DNA from: an uncultured Myxococcales bacterium
GTDB lineage: Bacteria; Myxococcota; Myxococcia; Myxococcales; Myxococcaceae
Length of the DNA: 64,000 nt
Reading direction: 5' to 3'
Assembly: GCA_937980205.1 (NCBI GenBank)
Contig: CALJKW010000002.1
Location: 1-64,000 of the forward strand
In this document: positions 8,518 to 16,734 of the stretch, piece by piece
Layout of the letters: each line of letters begins with the position of its first letter
Numbering within the stretch: the first letter of the stretch is position 1
The notes under the pieces: model-generated
What the model was told of the DNA's origin: nothing
Seen by the model: the letters and a program-made list of their open reading frames with translations, nothing else
Databases searched by the model: none
Position numbers and translations under genes: made by a program

Positions 8518-9387
8518 TCATGAACCGAGCCTCGCCACGAGCGCGCAGAGCTCACGCGCCGGAGACGCCGACTTCATCGCCAGCGCCACGAGCTGGTCAA
8601 CCCCCTCCGTCACACCGAGCTTCTCGGCGAGCGCCGTCAGCGCCCCGGCATCGAACGGCTGCAGCACCGCGACGGCGTCGACGCGCGCGAGCACGGCGTC
8701 GGGCACCATGCCGGCGCACGCAGCGACGAGCGTCGCGGTGTCCCAGACGGGCTGGCCCTTCAACACCAGCGGAGCCGCAGGCGGCGCCGCCCGCACGGCG
8801 ATCACCACGCGCGGCACCTCGGGCACCGCGGTCAGCGGCTGCTCGAGATCCAGGCAGGTGACCGAGCCGAGCGCCGCGAGCACCGTCGACTTGCCGGAGC
8901 CGGCCGGCCCGAGCAGCAGGCCCAGCTTGCCGCGCGAGAGGCGCTCGACGGCGGCCTGCTGTTGCGGCAAGAGCTCCACCGGGCGCGCAGCCGCCGCCGG
9001 CCGGGCCCCCAGGAACCCGTGCGAGGCCCCGACGCACGACGCGCAGATGAACGAGCCGGTGGGCCCGCCCACGAGCGCGCCGGCCTCTGCCTTCGGCCGG
9101 CAGCAGAACGAGCACCAGGCGTCGAGCGCAGGGTCCGCGAGCGCGGGCCCGCGCTCCTCGATGACGCGCTTGCGACGCGGCTCGGGATCTTCGCCGCCCT
9201 CCAGCACCTCGAGTTCCTCGATGCCCTCGAGCCGGCGAATGTGCCGCAGCATCTTGAGCGCGCGGTTGTGGTTCTGCGCCTCGCGGTAGAACTCGGCCGC
9301 CTTGCGCAACAGCGAGATGGCCTCGGACTTGTCGCCCCGCGCCTCGGCGGCCTGCGCGTCGGCGAGAACCTGTCGAACGTCGCTCAC
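8518..9387 (-). CDS. C4 zinc-finger P-loop protein (ClpX-type finger)
   Basis: 289 residues. Residues 1-60 form a helical, TPR-like segment. Cys92, Cys95, Cys115 and Cys118 have the C-x2-C-x19-C-x2-C spacing of the ClpX N-terminal zinc finger. A Walker A motif GPAGSGKST is at 160-168, followed by a hydrophobic strand VTCLDL. The rest lacks recognisable AAA+ sensor motifs, so it is not ClpX; family unknown. The GTG start at 9387 overlaps the stop of the small membrane gene by 4 bases, so it is translated with the E1alpha operon. Confidence 0.7.
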   Translation of the reverse strand: MSDVRQVLADAQAAEARGDKSEAISLLRKAAEFYREAQNHNRALKMLRHIRRLEGIEELEVLEGGEDPEPRRKRVIEERGPALADPALDAWCSFCCRPKAEAGALVGGPTGSFICASCVGASHGFLGARPAAAARPVELLPQQQAAVERLSRGKLGLLLGPAGSGKSTVLAALGSVTCLDLEQPLTAVPEVPRVVIAVRAAPPAAPLVLKGQPVWDTATLVAACAGMVPDAVLARVDAVAVLQPFDAGALTALAEKLGVTEGVDQLVALAMKSASPARELCALVARLGS

Positions 9388-9689
9388 GTCGAACGGAGCT
9401 TAACGCGCGATCGCCAGATGGCCCACGCGGCGGCCGCGGCGAAGACGAGCGTCGCGAGCGGCGCGGCGTACCGCAGCAGGTACCCGCAGTCGCCCGAGCG
9501 CGCGCTCATCCACCAGCCGGGGTGCACGAGCATCGCGAGGGTCGCGAACCACCGCCGCCGCGCGCGCGTCAGGAACAGCACCGCGCCGACGCAGACGAGC
9601 GCGAGGACGAAGGCCATGAGGCCAATGAGCTCGGACGTCGCGATCGCTTCGGCGGCCCCGGGCCCCGAGCACGCGAAGAGGCCGATCAC
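9384..9689 (-). CDS. Small inner-membrane protein
   Basis: 101 residues with about three hydrophobic segments (residues 15-40, 43-58 and 72-92 approximately), and no recognised domain. The GTG start overlaps the E1alpha stop codon (GTGA) and its own stop overlaps the zinc-finger gene in the same way, so all three are translationally coupled. Function unknown; the position suggests only that it is made together with the dehydrogenase complex. Confidence 0.65.
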   Translation of the reverse strand: MIGLFACSGPGAAEAIATSELIGLMAFVLALVCVGAVLFLTRARRRWFATLAMLVHPGWWMSARSGDCGYLLRYAAPLATLVFAAAAAWAIWRSRVKLRST

Positions 9690-10798
9690 TTGCGCATCAG
9701 CTCAGCGCGCTGCTCCGCGATGTTCCACGTGTCCTTCTCGTAGACGTCGTCGAACAGCGTGCCGACCTCGGGCGGAGGCAGCGCCTCGGCCTCGCGGATC
9801 GCCGCGTTCACTTCCTCGAGCAGCGACGCGCGCAGCTCCTCGTCGCGCTGCGAGTCCCACACGCCGAGCTGCACGAGCCGCTTGAACGTGCGCTGAATGG
9901 GATCCCTCTTCTTCCACTCCTCGACCTCGTTCTGGTCGCGGTAGCGGGTGGGGTCATCGGACGTGGAGTGCGCGCCCATGCGGTACGTCTCGCACTCGAC
10001 GAGCGTGGGGCCTGCGCCCTTGCGCGCGCGCTCGACGGCGGCCGAGACCGCGCCGTAGACGGCCTCGACGTCGTTGCCGTCGACCTTCACGCCGGGCATG
10101 CCGTACGCGGTCGCCTTGATCGCGATCGTCTCGCTCGCCGTCTGGTTCTTCGTCGGCACCGAGATCGACCAGTGGTTGTTCTGGCACACGAAGACGACCG
10201 GCACCTTGAACACCGCGGCGAAGTTCATCGCGACGTGGAAGTCGTTCGACGAGGTCGCGCCGTCACCCATGAACGCCATCGCCACCACGTCGTCGCCCTT
10301 CAGCTTCGCGGCCCAGGCGGCGCCGACCGCGTGCGGCAGCTGCGTGCCGATGACCGAGCTCCAGCTGACGTGGTTCTGCTCGCGCGAGGCCGGGTGCGAG
10401 GGCATCTGCCGGCCCTTGGTGAAGTCGCCGGAGTTGCCGAACACCTGCGCGATGAGCGGCACGAGGCCCAGGCCCCGCATCAGCGCGACGCCCTGCTCCC
10501 GCAGCGCCTGGAACACCCAGTCGGTGGGCTTGAGCGCGTAGCCGGAGGCGATCGTCGCCGCCTCTTGCCCGCTGCAGGCGCCGTAGAAGCCGACGCGGCC
10601 CTGGCGCTGCAGCGTGATCATGCGGTCGTCGAGCACGCGGATGCGCATCATCGCGCGGTAGATCTCGAGCAGCTGCTGCTTCGAGAGCACGCCGGCCTTC
10701 GTCGACGCCGAAGCAGCGGCCGACGCCGGAGCCGCGGTGCCCGCGCGGGGCCGCGACTTCGACTTCATCTTCCCGTTCCGGTGAACCGCGGCCCTCAC
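9686..10798 (-). CDS. Alpha-ketoacid dehydrogenase E1 alpha subunit
   Basis: Thiamine-diphosphate-binding half of the heterotetrameric E1 that decarboxylates pyruvate or branched-chain 2-oxoacids. Seen: YGACSGQEAATIASGYAL, VIGTQLPHAVGAAWA, the ThDP motif from GDGATSSNDF to CQNN, and the phosphorylation-loop-like YRMGAHSTSDDPTRYR, which is more like branched-chain E1 than pyruvate E1. Residues 12-35 are an Ala/Ser-rich N-terminal extension. The GTG at 10798 follows GGAG at good spacing and overlaps the E2 stop; ATG at 10768 is an alternative. It is in one operon with E1beta, E2 and lipA. Confidence 0.88.
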   Translation of the reverse strand: MRAAVHRNGKMKSKSRPRAGTAAPASAAASASTKAGVLSKQQLLEIYRAMMRIRVLDDRMITLQRQGRVGFYGACSGQEAATIASGYALKPTDWVFQALREQGVALMRGLGLVPLIAQVFGNSGDFTKGRQMPSHPASREQNHVSWSSVIGTQLPHAVGAAWAAKLKGDDVVAMAFMGDGATSSNDFHVAMNFAAVFKVPVVFVCQNNHWSISVPTKNQTASETIAIKATAYGMPGVKVDGNDVEAVYGAVSAAVERARKGAGPTLVECETYRMGAHSTSDDPTRYRDQNEVEEWKKRDPIQRTFKRLVQLGVWDSQRDEELRASLLEEVNAAIREAEALPPPEVGTLFDDVYEKDTWNIAEQRAELMRK

Positions 10799-12060
10799 GC
10801 CATCTCCAGCATCAGGTTCGAGGGGTTGTGCAGGTACTTGATGACCTCGTACGCGAAGTCGGCACCGACGGCGCCGTCGATCACGCGGTGATCGAACGAG
10901 AACGACAGGTACATCATCTGCCGGACCTCGATCTTGTCGTCCTCACCGACGACGACGGGGCGCTTGCGCATCTTGTGCACGCCCATGATCGCGACCTCGG
11001 GGTGGTTGATGATCGGCGTCGCGAACAGGCCGCCGGTCTGGCCGAGCGAGGTGATGGTGAAGCCGCCGCCGGTGAGCTCGTCCATCTTGAGCTTCCGCTC
11101 GCGCGCGGCGGTGCCGAGCCGCGAGATCTCTTCGGCGAGCGCCTTCATGCTCAGGCGATCGACCTGCTTCACGACCGGGACGGTGAGGCCCTCTTCGGTG
11201 GCCGCGGCGATGCCGATGTTGACGTCGCCTTTGACGATGAGCTCCTGGCTCGCCTCGTCCATGTTCGCGTTCACCTGCGGGAACTTCTTGAACGCGCAGA
11301 CGAGCGCTTTGCAGAAGAACGGCAGGAACGAGATCTTCACGTCCGAAGCCTCGTTCAGCTTCGCGCGCAGGTTCACGAGCTCGGTGGCGTCGATCTCCTC
11401 GACGAAGGTGTAGTGAGGCGCGGTGAACTTCGCCTTCACCATCTTCTCGGCGATCTTCTTGCGCAGGCCACGAATGGGGATGCGCTCGTCGCCCTTGGAA
11501 GACTGCAGCGGCTGATGCGTGATCGGCGGCCGCGCCGAGGACGCGGGGGCAGCAGCTCCTCCGCCCTTGAGCGCCGCCTCGACGTCGGACTTCAGCACGC
11601 GGCCGTTGGGGCCGGTGCCGCTGACGTTGCCGAGATCGATGCCGTGCTCACGCGCCATGCGCCGCGTGACCGGCGTGGCGAGGACCTTGTTCGACGAGGC
11701 GGCCGCGCCCTGCGGCGCGTGGCCGTTGGTGCCGTTCGTCGCCTTCGCCGGCGCGGGCGCGGCCGGTGCGGCGGGCGCGTGCGAAGCCGCGGGCGTCTGG
11801 GCCGCAGAGGGACCCGCGCCGTCGAGCTCGAGCTGCACGAGCGGATGGTGGACCTTGGCGATCTCACCCTCCTTCCCGTACGTCTTGAGCACCTTGCCCT
11901 TCTTCGGAGAGGGGATCGTGACCGTCGCCTTGTCGGTCATGACCTCGACCATGGGCTGGTCCTCTTTGATCTCGTCGCCGGCCTTCACCAGCCATTTGAC
12001 GATCTCGCCCTCAACCACACCTTCGCCGATGTCCGGCAGCTTGAACTCCCAGGTCGCCAT
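10795..12060 (-). CDS. Dihydrolipoamide acyltransferase (E2) with one lipoyl domain
   Basis: Core of the alpha-ketoacid dehydrogenase complex; transfers the acyl group from lipoate to CoA. Residues 1-80 form one lipoyl domain with the modified Lys in EVMTDKA (K44). An Ala/Pro linker (85-125) is followed by the peripheral-subunit-binding domain (LATPVTRRMAREHGIDL) and the catalytic domain ending with the active-site SFDHRVIDGAVG near residue 395. The 421-residue length suits a single-lipoyl E2. The ATG at 12060 lies 5 bases after the E1beta stop. Confidence 0.93.
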   Translation of the reverse strand: MATWEFKLPDIGEGVVEGEIVKWLVKAGDEIKEDQPMVEVMTDKATVTIPSPKKGKVLKTYGKEGEIAKVHHPLVQLELDGAGPSAAQTPAASHAPAAPAAPAPAKATNGTNGHAPQGAAASSNKVLATPVTRRMAREHGIDLGNVSGTGPNGRVLKSDVEAALKGGGAAAPASSARPPITHQPLQSSKGDERIPIRGLRKKIAEKMVKAKFTAPHYTFVEEIDATELVNLRAKLNEASDVKISFLPFFCKALVCAFKKFPQVNANMDEASQELIVKGDVNIGIAAATEEGLTVPVVKQVDRLSMKALAEEISRLGTAARERKLKMDELTGGGFTITSLGQTGGLFATPIINHPEVAIMGVHKMRKRPVVVGEDDKIEVRQMMYLSFSFDHRVIDGAVGADFAYEVIKYLHNPSNLMLEMA

Positions 12061-12065
12061 GATTT

Positions 12066-13046
12066 TCAGGCCTCGTAGGCAGCGGTCTCTTCGATGCCGC
12101 GCAGAATGCGCGGAGCGAGCGGCAGATACTCTTCGTCGAGCGTGTACGGGAACGGGGTGTCGAAGCCCGTCACGCGCCGGATCGGAGCGAACAGCGAGGT
12201 GAAGCAGCGCTCCTGCAAGAGCGACGAGATCTCGGCGCCGAAGCCGCAGGTGCGCGGAGCCTCGTGGACGATCACCACGCGGCCCGTCTTCATCGTGCTC
12301 GCGACGAGCGTCTCGATGTCGAGCGGCCACAGGGTCCTCAGATCGATGAGCTCGCACGAGATGCCCTTCTCGGCGGCGAGACCGACGGCGGTCTGCGCCT
12401 CGTGCACCATCGCGCCATAGGTGATGACGGTGACCTGCGTGCCCTCGGTGAGCACCGCGGCCTTGCCGAGCGGCACCTCGTAGTCGCCCTCGGGGACCTC
12501 GCCCTTCGCCGCGCGGTACACGCGCTTGGGCTCGAAGAAGAGGACGGGGTCGTTCTGCCTCAGACAGGAGAGCAACAGCCCCTTCGCGTCGTACGGGTTC
12601 GACGGCGAGACGACCTTGAGGCCCGCCTGGTGGATGAAGAGCGCCTCGGGCGACTGCGAGTGGTACAGGCCGCCCTTGATGCCGCCGCCGTACGGCGTGC
12701 GGATGACGACCGGCGCCGTGTACATGCCGCCGCTGCGGTAGCGCATCTTCGACAGCTCGGAGACGATCTGATCGAACGCCGGGTAGATGAAGTCGCTGAA
12801 CTGGATCTCCGGCACCGGCCGCAGCCCGTAGAGCGCCATGCCGATCGCGGTGCCGACGATGCCGCCCTCGGCGAGCGGAGTGTCGATGACGCGGTTCGGG
12901 CCGAACTCTTCGTAGAGGCCGGCGGTCGCGCGGAACACTCCGCCGAACTTTCCGACGTCTTCGCCGAGCACGACCACGTTCGAGTCGCGACGCATCTCGA
13001 GCCTCAGAGCGTCATTGACGGCCTGCAGGAGATTCAGTGTGGGCAT
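12066..13046 (-). CDS. Alpha-ketoacid dehydrogenase E1 beta subunit
   Basis: Partner of E1alpha in the thiamine-dependent decarboxylase; 326 residues, a normal length. Signatures are VVLGEDVGKFGGVFRAT, the DTPLAEGGIVGTAIGMAL block, YGGGIKGGLYHSQSPEA and VIVHEAPRTCGFGAEI. It lies between lipA and E2; the order lipA, E1beta, E2, E1alpha differs from the usual alpha-beta-E2 order. Substrate (pyruvate versus branched-chain oxoacids) is not settled by sequence alone. Confidence 0.92.
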   Translation of the reverse strand: MPTLNLLQAVNDALRLEMRRDSNVVVLGEDVGKFGGVFRATAGLYEEFGPNRVIDTPLAEGGIVGTAIGMALYGLRPVPEIQFSDFIYPAFDQIVSELSKMRYRSGGMYTAPVVIRTPYGGGIKGGLYHSQSPEALFIHQAGLKVVSPSNPYDAKGLLLSCLRQNDPVLFFEPKRVYRAAKGEVPEGDYEVPLGKAAVLTEGTQVTVITYGAMVHEAQTAVGLAAEKGISCELIDLRTLWPLDIETLVASTMKTGRVVIVHEAPRTCGFGAEISSLLQERCFTSLFAPIRRVTGFDTPFPYTLDEEYLPLAPRILRGIEETAAYEA

Positions 13047-13063
13047 TTAAGAACAGCCATCGG

Positions 13064-13999
13064 TTAGGGCGCTTCCGCAACTGCAGTTCTTTCGCGTTCC
13101 ATGAGCCCCCTCATGAAGAACTCCGCGGCGCGATAACTCGACCTGACGAGGGGACCCGAGGCCACATAGAGGAAGCCGTAGCCTTCCGCCACCTTCTTGT
13201 ACCTCTCGAACTCGTCCGGCTTCACGAAGCGTTCGACGCGCAGGTGGTACTGCGAGGGCTGCAGGTATTGGCCGAGCGTGAGCACGTCGACGCCGACGTC
13301 GCGCAGGTCCTTGAAGGTCTGCTCGAGCTCGGCATCGGTCTCTCCGAGGCCGACCATGATCGAGGTCTTGGTGTAGAGCTTCTCGGGCCGACCCTTCAGG
13401 TACTCGAGCACCTTCAGCGACTGGCGGTACGTCGCGCGGCGGTCGCGGACCTTCGGCGTGAGCCGCTCGACGGTCTCGATGTTGTGCGCGACGACGTGCG
13501 GGCGCGCCTCGGCGACCGTGGCGAGCGACGACTCGACGCCCTGGAAATCGGGGATCAGCACCTCGACCGTCGTCTTCTGACTCTCGCGTCGCAGCGCGCG
13601 GATCGCGGCGGCGAAGTGCGAGGCGCCTCCGTCGGGGCGGTCGTCGCGGTTGACGCTCGTGACGACGATGTACTCGAGGTCGAGCGCCTTGACGGCCTGC
13701 GCGAGGTTCTCGGGCTCCTGCGGATCGAGCGGAGGCGGAGCGCCGACCTTCACGTGGCAGAACCGGCACGCGCGGGTGCAGACCTCGCCCATCAGCATGA
13801 CCGTGGCGGTGCCCCCGCCCCAGCACTCGGCGATGTTCGGGCAGCGGGCCTCTTCGCACACCGTGGCGAGGCCGACCTTCTTCACGATGTCGCGCACGCG
13901 CTCGTAGCCCTGGCCGTGCGGGAGGCGCACCTTGAGCCACTCGGGCTTGCGGCTGCTCTCGCTCAGCTGCGGGAGCGCAAATCGGTCGGGCGTCGCCAT
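13064..13999 (-). CDS. lipA: Lipoyl synthase
   Basis: Radical SAM enzyme that inserts two sulfurs into the octanoyl chain on lipoyl domains. The auxiliary cluster ligands Cys48, Cys53, Cys59 (CEEARCPNIAEC) and the radical-SAM ligands Cys74, Cys78, Cys81 (CTRACRFC) are present, as is the C-terminal RSSYRAAEF with the essential Ser. The 311-residue length is normal. It is the first gene of the dehydrogenase operon, so the modification enzyme is made with its E2 substrate; lipB lies 5 kb away on the same strand. Confidence 0.96.
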   Translation of the reverse strand: MATPDRFALPQLSESSRKPEWLKVRLPHGQGYERVRDIVKKVGLATVCEEARCPNIAECWGGGTATVMLMGEVCTRACRFCHVKVGAPPPLDPQEPENLAQAVKALDLEYIVVTSVNRDDRPDGGASHFAAAIRALRRESQKTTVEVLIPDFQGVESSLATVAEARPHVVAHNIETVERLTPKVRDRRATYRQSLKVLEYLKGRPEKLYTKTSIMVGLGETDAELEQTFKDLRDVGVDVLTLGQYLQPSQYHLRVERFVKPDEFERYKKVAEGYGFLYVASGPLVRSSYRAAEFFMRGLMERERTAVAEAP

Positions 14000-14076
14000 T
14001 GCGGTTGCGTACGTAACGGTCCGCGCGGCGTCGGGTCAACAGCGTAAACCCGTGGACCGGGGCTGATTTGACCCAT

Positions 14077-14117
14077 GAAAAAAACAGCGGCCCGGTCCCT
14101 TTGAGGACCGAGCCGCT
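14077..14117 (-). terminator. Rho-independent terminator of the EF-hand gene
   Basis: On the minus strand AGCGGCTCGGTCC pairs across a short loop with GGGACCGGGCCGCT, then a run of T follows (poly-A at 14077-14084 on the plus strand). It lies 35 bases past the stop of the EF-hand gene and separates it from lipA. Confidence 0.85.
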
Positions 14118-14151
14118 CGCTTTGAGTCGTCGGCGTCTGGGGACCGACGAT

Positions 14152-14496
14152 TCAGCGATTTCGCCAGGCGTTCCAGAAGTTGTCCCGAAGGTCCTTCGGG
14201 AGGTTCTTCACCTCGAGCGACGTCACCCAGCCGTCGCCGTTCTTGTCCGCCTTCTTCACATTCACTGCCACGTAGTCGGTGTACCGCTGCTCGAACTTCT
14301 TCGCGGTGACGACGCCGTTGGCCTGCGCGCCGACGCGGTGGTTCTTGAAGTTGTCCTGGAGATCCTTCGGCAGGTTCTTCGCCTCGGCCTTCGTCAGGTA
14401 CGTGTTCTTGTCACTGTTCGCCGTGCGGACGGCGGCGCGCACGTACGACGCGGAGCGGCGGATGAAGTCGCTGTTGCGGAGTGCGGGAATGGCCAT
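14152..14496 (-). CDS. Small duplicated EF-hand protein
   Basis: A 114-residue calcium-binding protein by sequence. Residues 84-95 are a perfect EF-hand loop (DKNGDGWVTSLE); residues 27-38 (NSDKNTYLTKAE) are a degenerate second loop. Each loop is followed by the same helix motif, KNLPKDLxDNF, so the gene arose by internal duplication. No signal peptide is seen, so it is probably cytoplasmic. ATG at 14496 has a good AAAGGAA ribosome site. It is monocistronic, ending at a strong terminator. Role (calcium buffer or sensor) is inferred only. Confidence 0.85.
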   Translation of the reverse strand: MAIPALRNSDFIRRSASYVRAAVRTANSDKNTYLTKAEAKNLPKDLQDNFKNHRVGAQANGVVTAKKFEQRYTDYVAVNVKKADKNGDGWVTSLEVKNLPKDLRDNFWNAWRNR

Positions 14497-14683
14497 GGAA
14501 AATTCCTTTCGGGTGCGCGAGGAGGGCGCTGCGACCTGCACCGACATTGTCGCCCCGTGTGTGACGAAGTTGCGTGCTTTCTGCGCAATTTCAGCCACTT
14601 GCGCTTTCCTTTTCTTGGAGAATGGGAGCGCTTGCACAGGAACGAATGTTCGCGCGTTGTTTAGACCGGGAGGTCACGGTTCC

Positions 14684-15127
14684 ATGGGCTACCCCTTGAG
14701 CATCGTCCGCATCAAAAAGGGTCTCGCCGCAGCGCTGCCTCTCGCCGTCACGGACGGCCCGTCCAACCCGCTGGCGGGGCCGTTCGACGGCTTCACGCGG
14801 GCGCGGCTCTCGTACGCGATCGGGAAGTTTCCCTACGCGCAGAAGCTCACCGACCGCGTGAAGGACACGTTCGAGATCGAAGCGCCCGGAGGCGGACGCC
14901 TCGAGATCCTCGTCACCGCCGACGGCTACATCTTCATCGACAGCCAGGCGGGCCTGGAGCTCGTGCTGGCGCTGTTCATCGAGCTGCGGAACGTGTGCGT
15001 CGACATCGCGATCGAAGATCCGCAGCGCGGCGTGCTGCACGACGCCGTGAGCTTCAGAGAGTTCCTCTGCGGCGAGGACACTGCGGAGAAGCCGCTCAAG
15101 GCGTACGTCGACCACGACGCTGCTTGA
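14684..15127 (+). CDS. Hypothetical protein, 147 residues
   Basis: I do not recognise this family. It begins MGYPLSIVRIKKGLAAALP behind a GGGAGG ribosome site. It appears globular with alternating strands in its second half (RLEILVTADGYIFIDS, LALFIELRNVCVDIAIED), and has no signal peptide or membrane segment. The longer frame upstream is antisense to the EF-hand gene, so I start at 14684. It is followed by a copy of the intergenic repeat. Confidence 0.65.
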   Translation: MGYPLSIVRIKKGLAAALPLAVTDGPSNPLAGPFDGFTRARLSYAIGKFPYAQKLTDRVKDTFEIEAPGGGRLEILVTADGYIFIDSQAGLELVLALFIELRNVCVDIAIEDPQRGVLHDAVSFREFLCGEDTAEKPLKAYVDHDAA

Positions 15128-15146
15128 GCAGTCCGTGCCGCCTCGC

Positions 15147-15250
15147 GTTCACCCTGAGCGGAGCGCGCAGCGCGGAGTCGAAGGGGGCCCAAAGCCGACT
15201 CGCGGCCCGCTTCGACTTCGGCCTTCGGCCTCCGCTCAGCGTGAGCGGCA
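15147..15250. repeat. Bipartite palindromic intergenic element, copy 2
   Basis: Same orientation as copy 1. It starts GTTCACCCTGAGCGGAG and ends CTCCGCTCAGCGTGAGCGG, with GGAGTCGAAGGGG and CGCTTCGACTTCGG in the middle. The inner hairpin differs from copy 1, while the outer arms are conserved. It sits between the convergent hypothetical gene and lpdA. Confidence 0.75.
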
Positions 15251-15268
15251 CCGACTTCGAAAGGCCGC

Positions 15269-16678
15269 CTAGATGTGAATCGGGTGGCCGAGCGTCGTCT
15301 CGGCCGCCTCGTGCAGAATCTCCGACAGCGTCGGGTGCGCGTGCATGGTGCGCGCGAGCTCTTCGGTGGTCGTCTCGAGCTTGAGCGCGACGCAGGCCTC
15401 GGCGAGCAGCTCGGTGGCGTGCGGGCCGACGAGGTGGACTCCGAGGACCTCGTCGTACTTCTTCTCGCTCACGATCTTCACGAAGCCGATCGACTCGCCC
15501 GAGATGGTGGCCTTGTGGATCGCGCTGAACGGGAACGTGCCCGTCTTGACGTCGTAGCCGCGCTCCTTCGCCGCCTTCTCGGTGAGACCGACGGAGGCGA
15601 CCTCGGGGTAGCAGTACGTCGCGTTCGGCACGCGGTCGTAGTTGATGGCCGGCGGGTTCTTGTTGGCGATGAACTCGGTCGCGAGGATGCCCTGCGCCGA
15701 CGCCACGTGCGCGAGCATCGGGTACGGCGTGATGTCGCCGATCGCGAACACGTTCGGCTCGCTGGTGCGCATCATCGCGTCGACCTTGATGGTGCCGTTC
15801 TTCTCCAGCTTGATGTTGGTGTGCTGCATGCCGAAGTCGCCGGTCAGCGGCGCGCGGCCGACGGCGGAGAGCAGGATCTCGGCCTCGAGCTCGACCTTCT
15901 GATCGCCCTTCGTCGCGAGCACCTTCACGCCCGTCTTCGTCGGCTCGATCTTCTCGACCTTGGTGCCGGTGAGGACCTCCATCTTGTCCTTGCGGCGGGT
16001 GAAGTGCTTCTCGAGCTCCTTCGAGACGTCTTCGTCTTCGATTGGGAGGATGCGCGGCATGTACTCGACGAGCGTGGTCTTCGAGCCGACGTGGTTGAAG
16101 ATCGACGCGAACTCGCAGCCGACCGCGCCGGCGCCGAGCACGATGATGCTCTTGGGGACCTCGGCGATCTCGAGGATCGAGTCCGAGCTCAGCACCTTCT
16201 TGTGATCGATCGGCACGTTCGGCAGCGACTTCACGACGCTGCCCATCGCCAGGATGATGTTCTTCGTCGAGAGCGTCTCCTTCTTGCCGCCGTCGGTGAG
16301 CTCGACCTCGACCTTCCCCTTCCCCGCGATGCGCCCGTACCCCTTGAACACGGTCACGTTGCGCTTCTTCATCAGGTAGTCGATGCCGTTGGCGCCTTTG
16401 TCGACGACCTTCTGCTTGTGCTTCATCGCCTGGCCCCAGTTGACGCTGGGGTTCTTCAGGTCGACGCCGAAGTCCGCCGCGTGCTGAATGTGCGAGTAGA
16501 GCTCGGCCGTCCAGAGCAGCGCCTTCGTGGGGATGCAGCCGCGGTGAAGGCACGTGCCGCCGAGGCGCTTGTCCTTCTCGATGAGCGCCGTCTTGAGACC
16601 CAGAGAGCCAGCGCGAATCGCAGCGACATAACCGCCAGGACCCGAGCCGATGATCACGACGTCGAAGGTGTCAGCCAT
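15269..16678 (-). CDS. lpdA: Dihydrolipoamide dehydrogenase (E3)
   Basis: FAD enzyme that reoxidises dihydrolipoamide with NAD for 2-oxoacid dehydrogenase complexes. FAD motif GSGPGGYVAAIRAGSLG at 11-27; redox disulfide Cys43-Cys48 (GGTCLHRGCIP); NAD motif GAGAVGCEFASIF; FAD motif 2 AIGDITPYPMLAH; C-terminal active-site HAHPTLSE. 469 residues. It lies 1.3 kb from lipA in its own unit and could serve the E1/E2 complex in this window as well as 2-oxoglutarate dehydrogenase or glycine cleavage elsewhere. Confidence 0.96.
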   Translation of the reverse strand: MADTFDVVIIGSGPGGYVAAIRAGSLGLKTALIEKDKRLGGTCLHRGCIPTKALLWTAELYSHIQHAADFGVDLKNPSVNWGQAMKHKQKVVDKGANGIDYLMKKRNVTVFKGYGRIAGKGKVEVELTDGGKKETLSTKNIILAMGSVVKSLPNVPIDHKKVLSSDSILEIAEVPKSIIVLGAGAVGCEFASIFNHVGSKTTLVEYMPRILPIEDEDVSKELEKHFTRRKDKMEVLTGTKVEKIEPTKTGVKVLATKGDQKVELEAEILLSAVGRAPLTGDFGMQHTNIKLEKNGTIKVDAMMRTSEPNVFAIGDITPYPMLAHVASAQGILATEFIANKNPPAINYDRVPNATYCYPEVASVGLTEKAAKERGYDVKTGTFPFSAIHKATISGESIGFVKIVSEKKYDEVLGVHLVGPHATELLAEACVALKLETTTEELARTMHAHPTLSEILHEAAETTLGHPIHI

Positions 16679-16734
16679 GGTGAGTCGGCCATAGCATCCG
16701 GTGTTAGCGACGCAAGCGTTGCTTGGCGTCCGCC

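Noticed and set aside
9384..9389. Frameshift between the small membrane gene and the zinc-finger gene
   Set aside because: The overlap is a clean GTGA stop/start and both products are complete; the same overlap type occurs at many junctions here.
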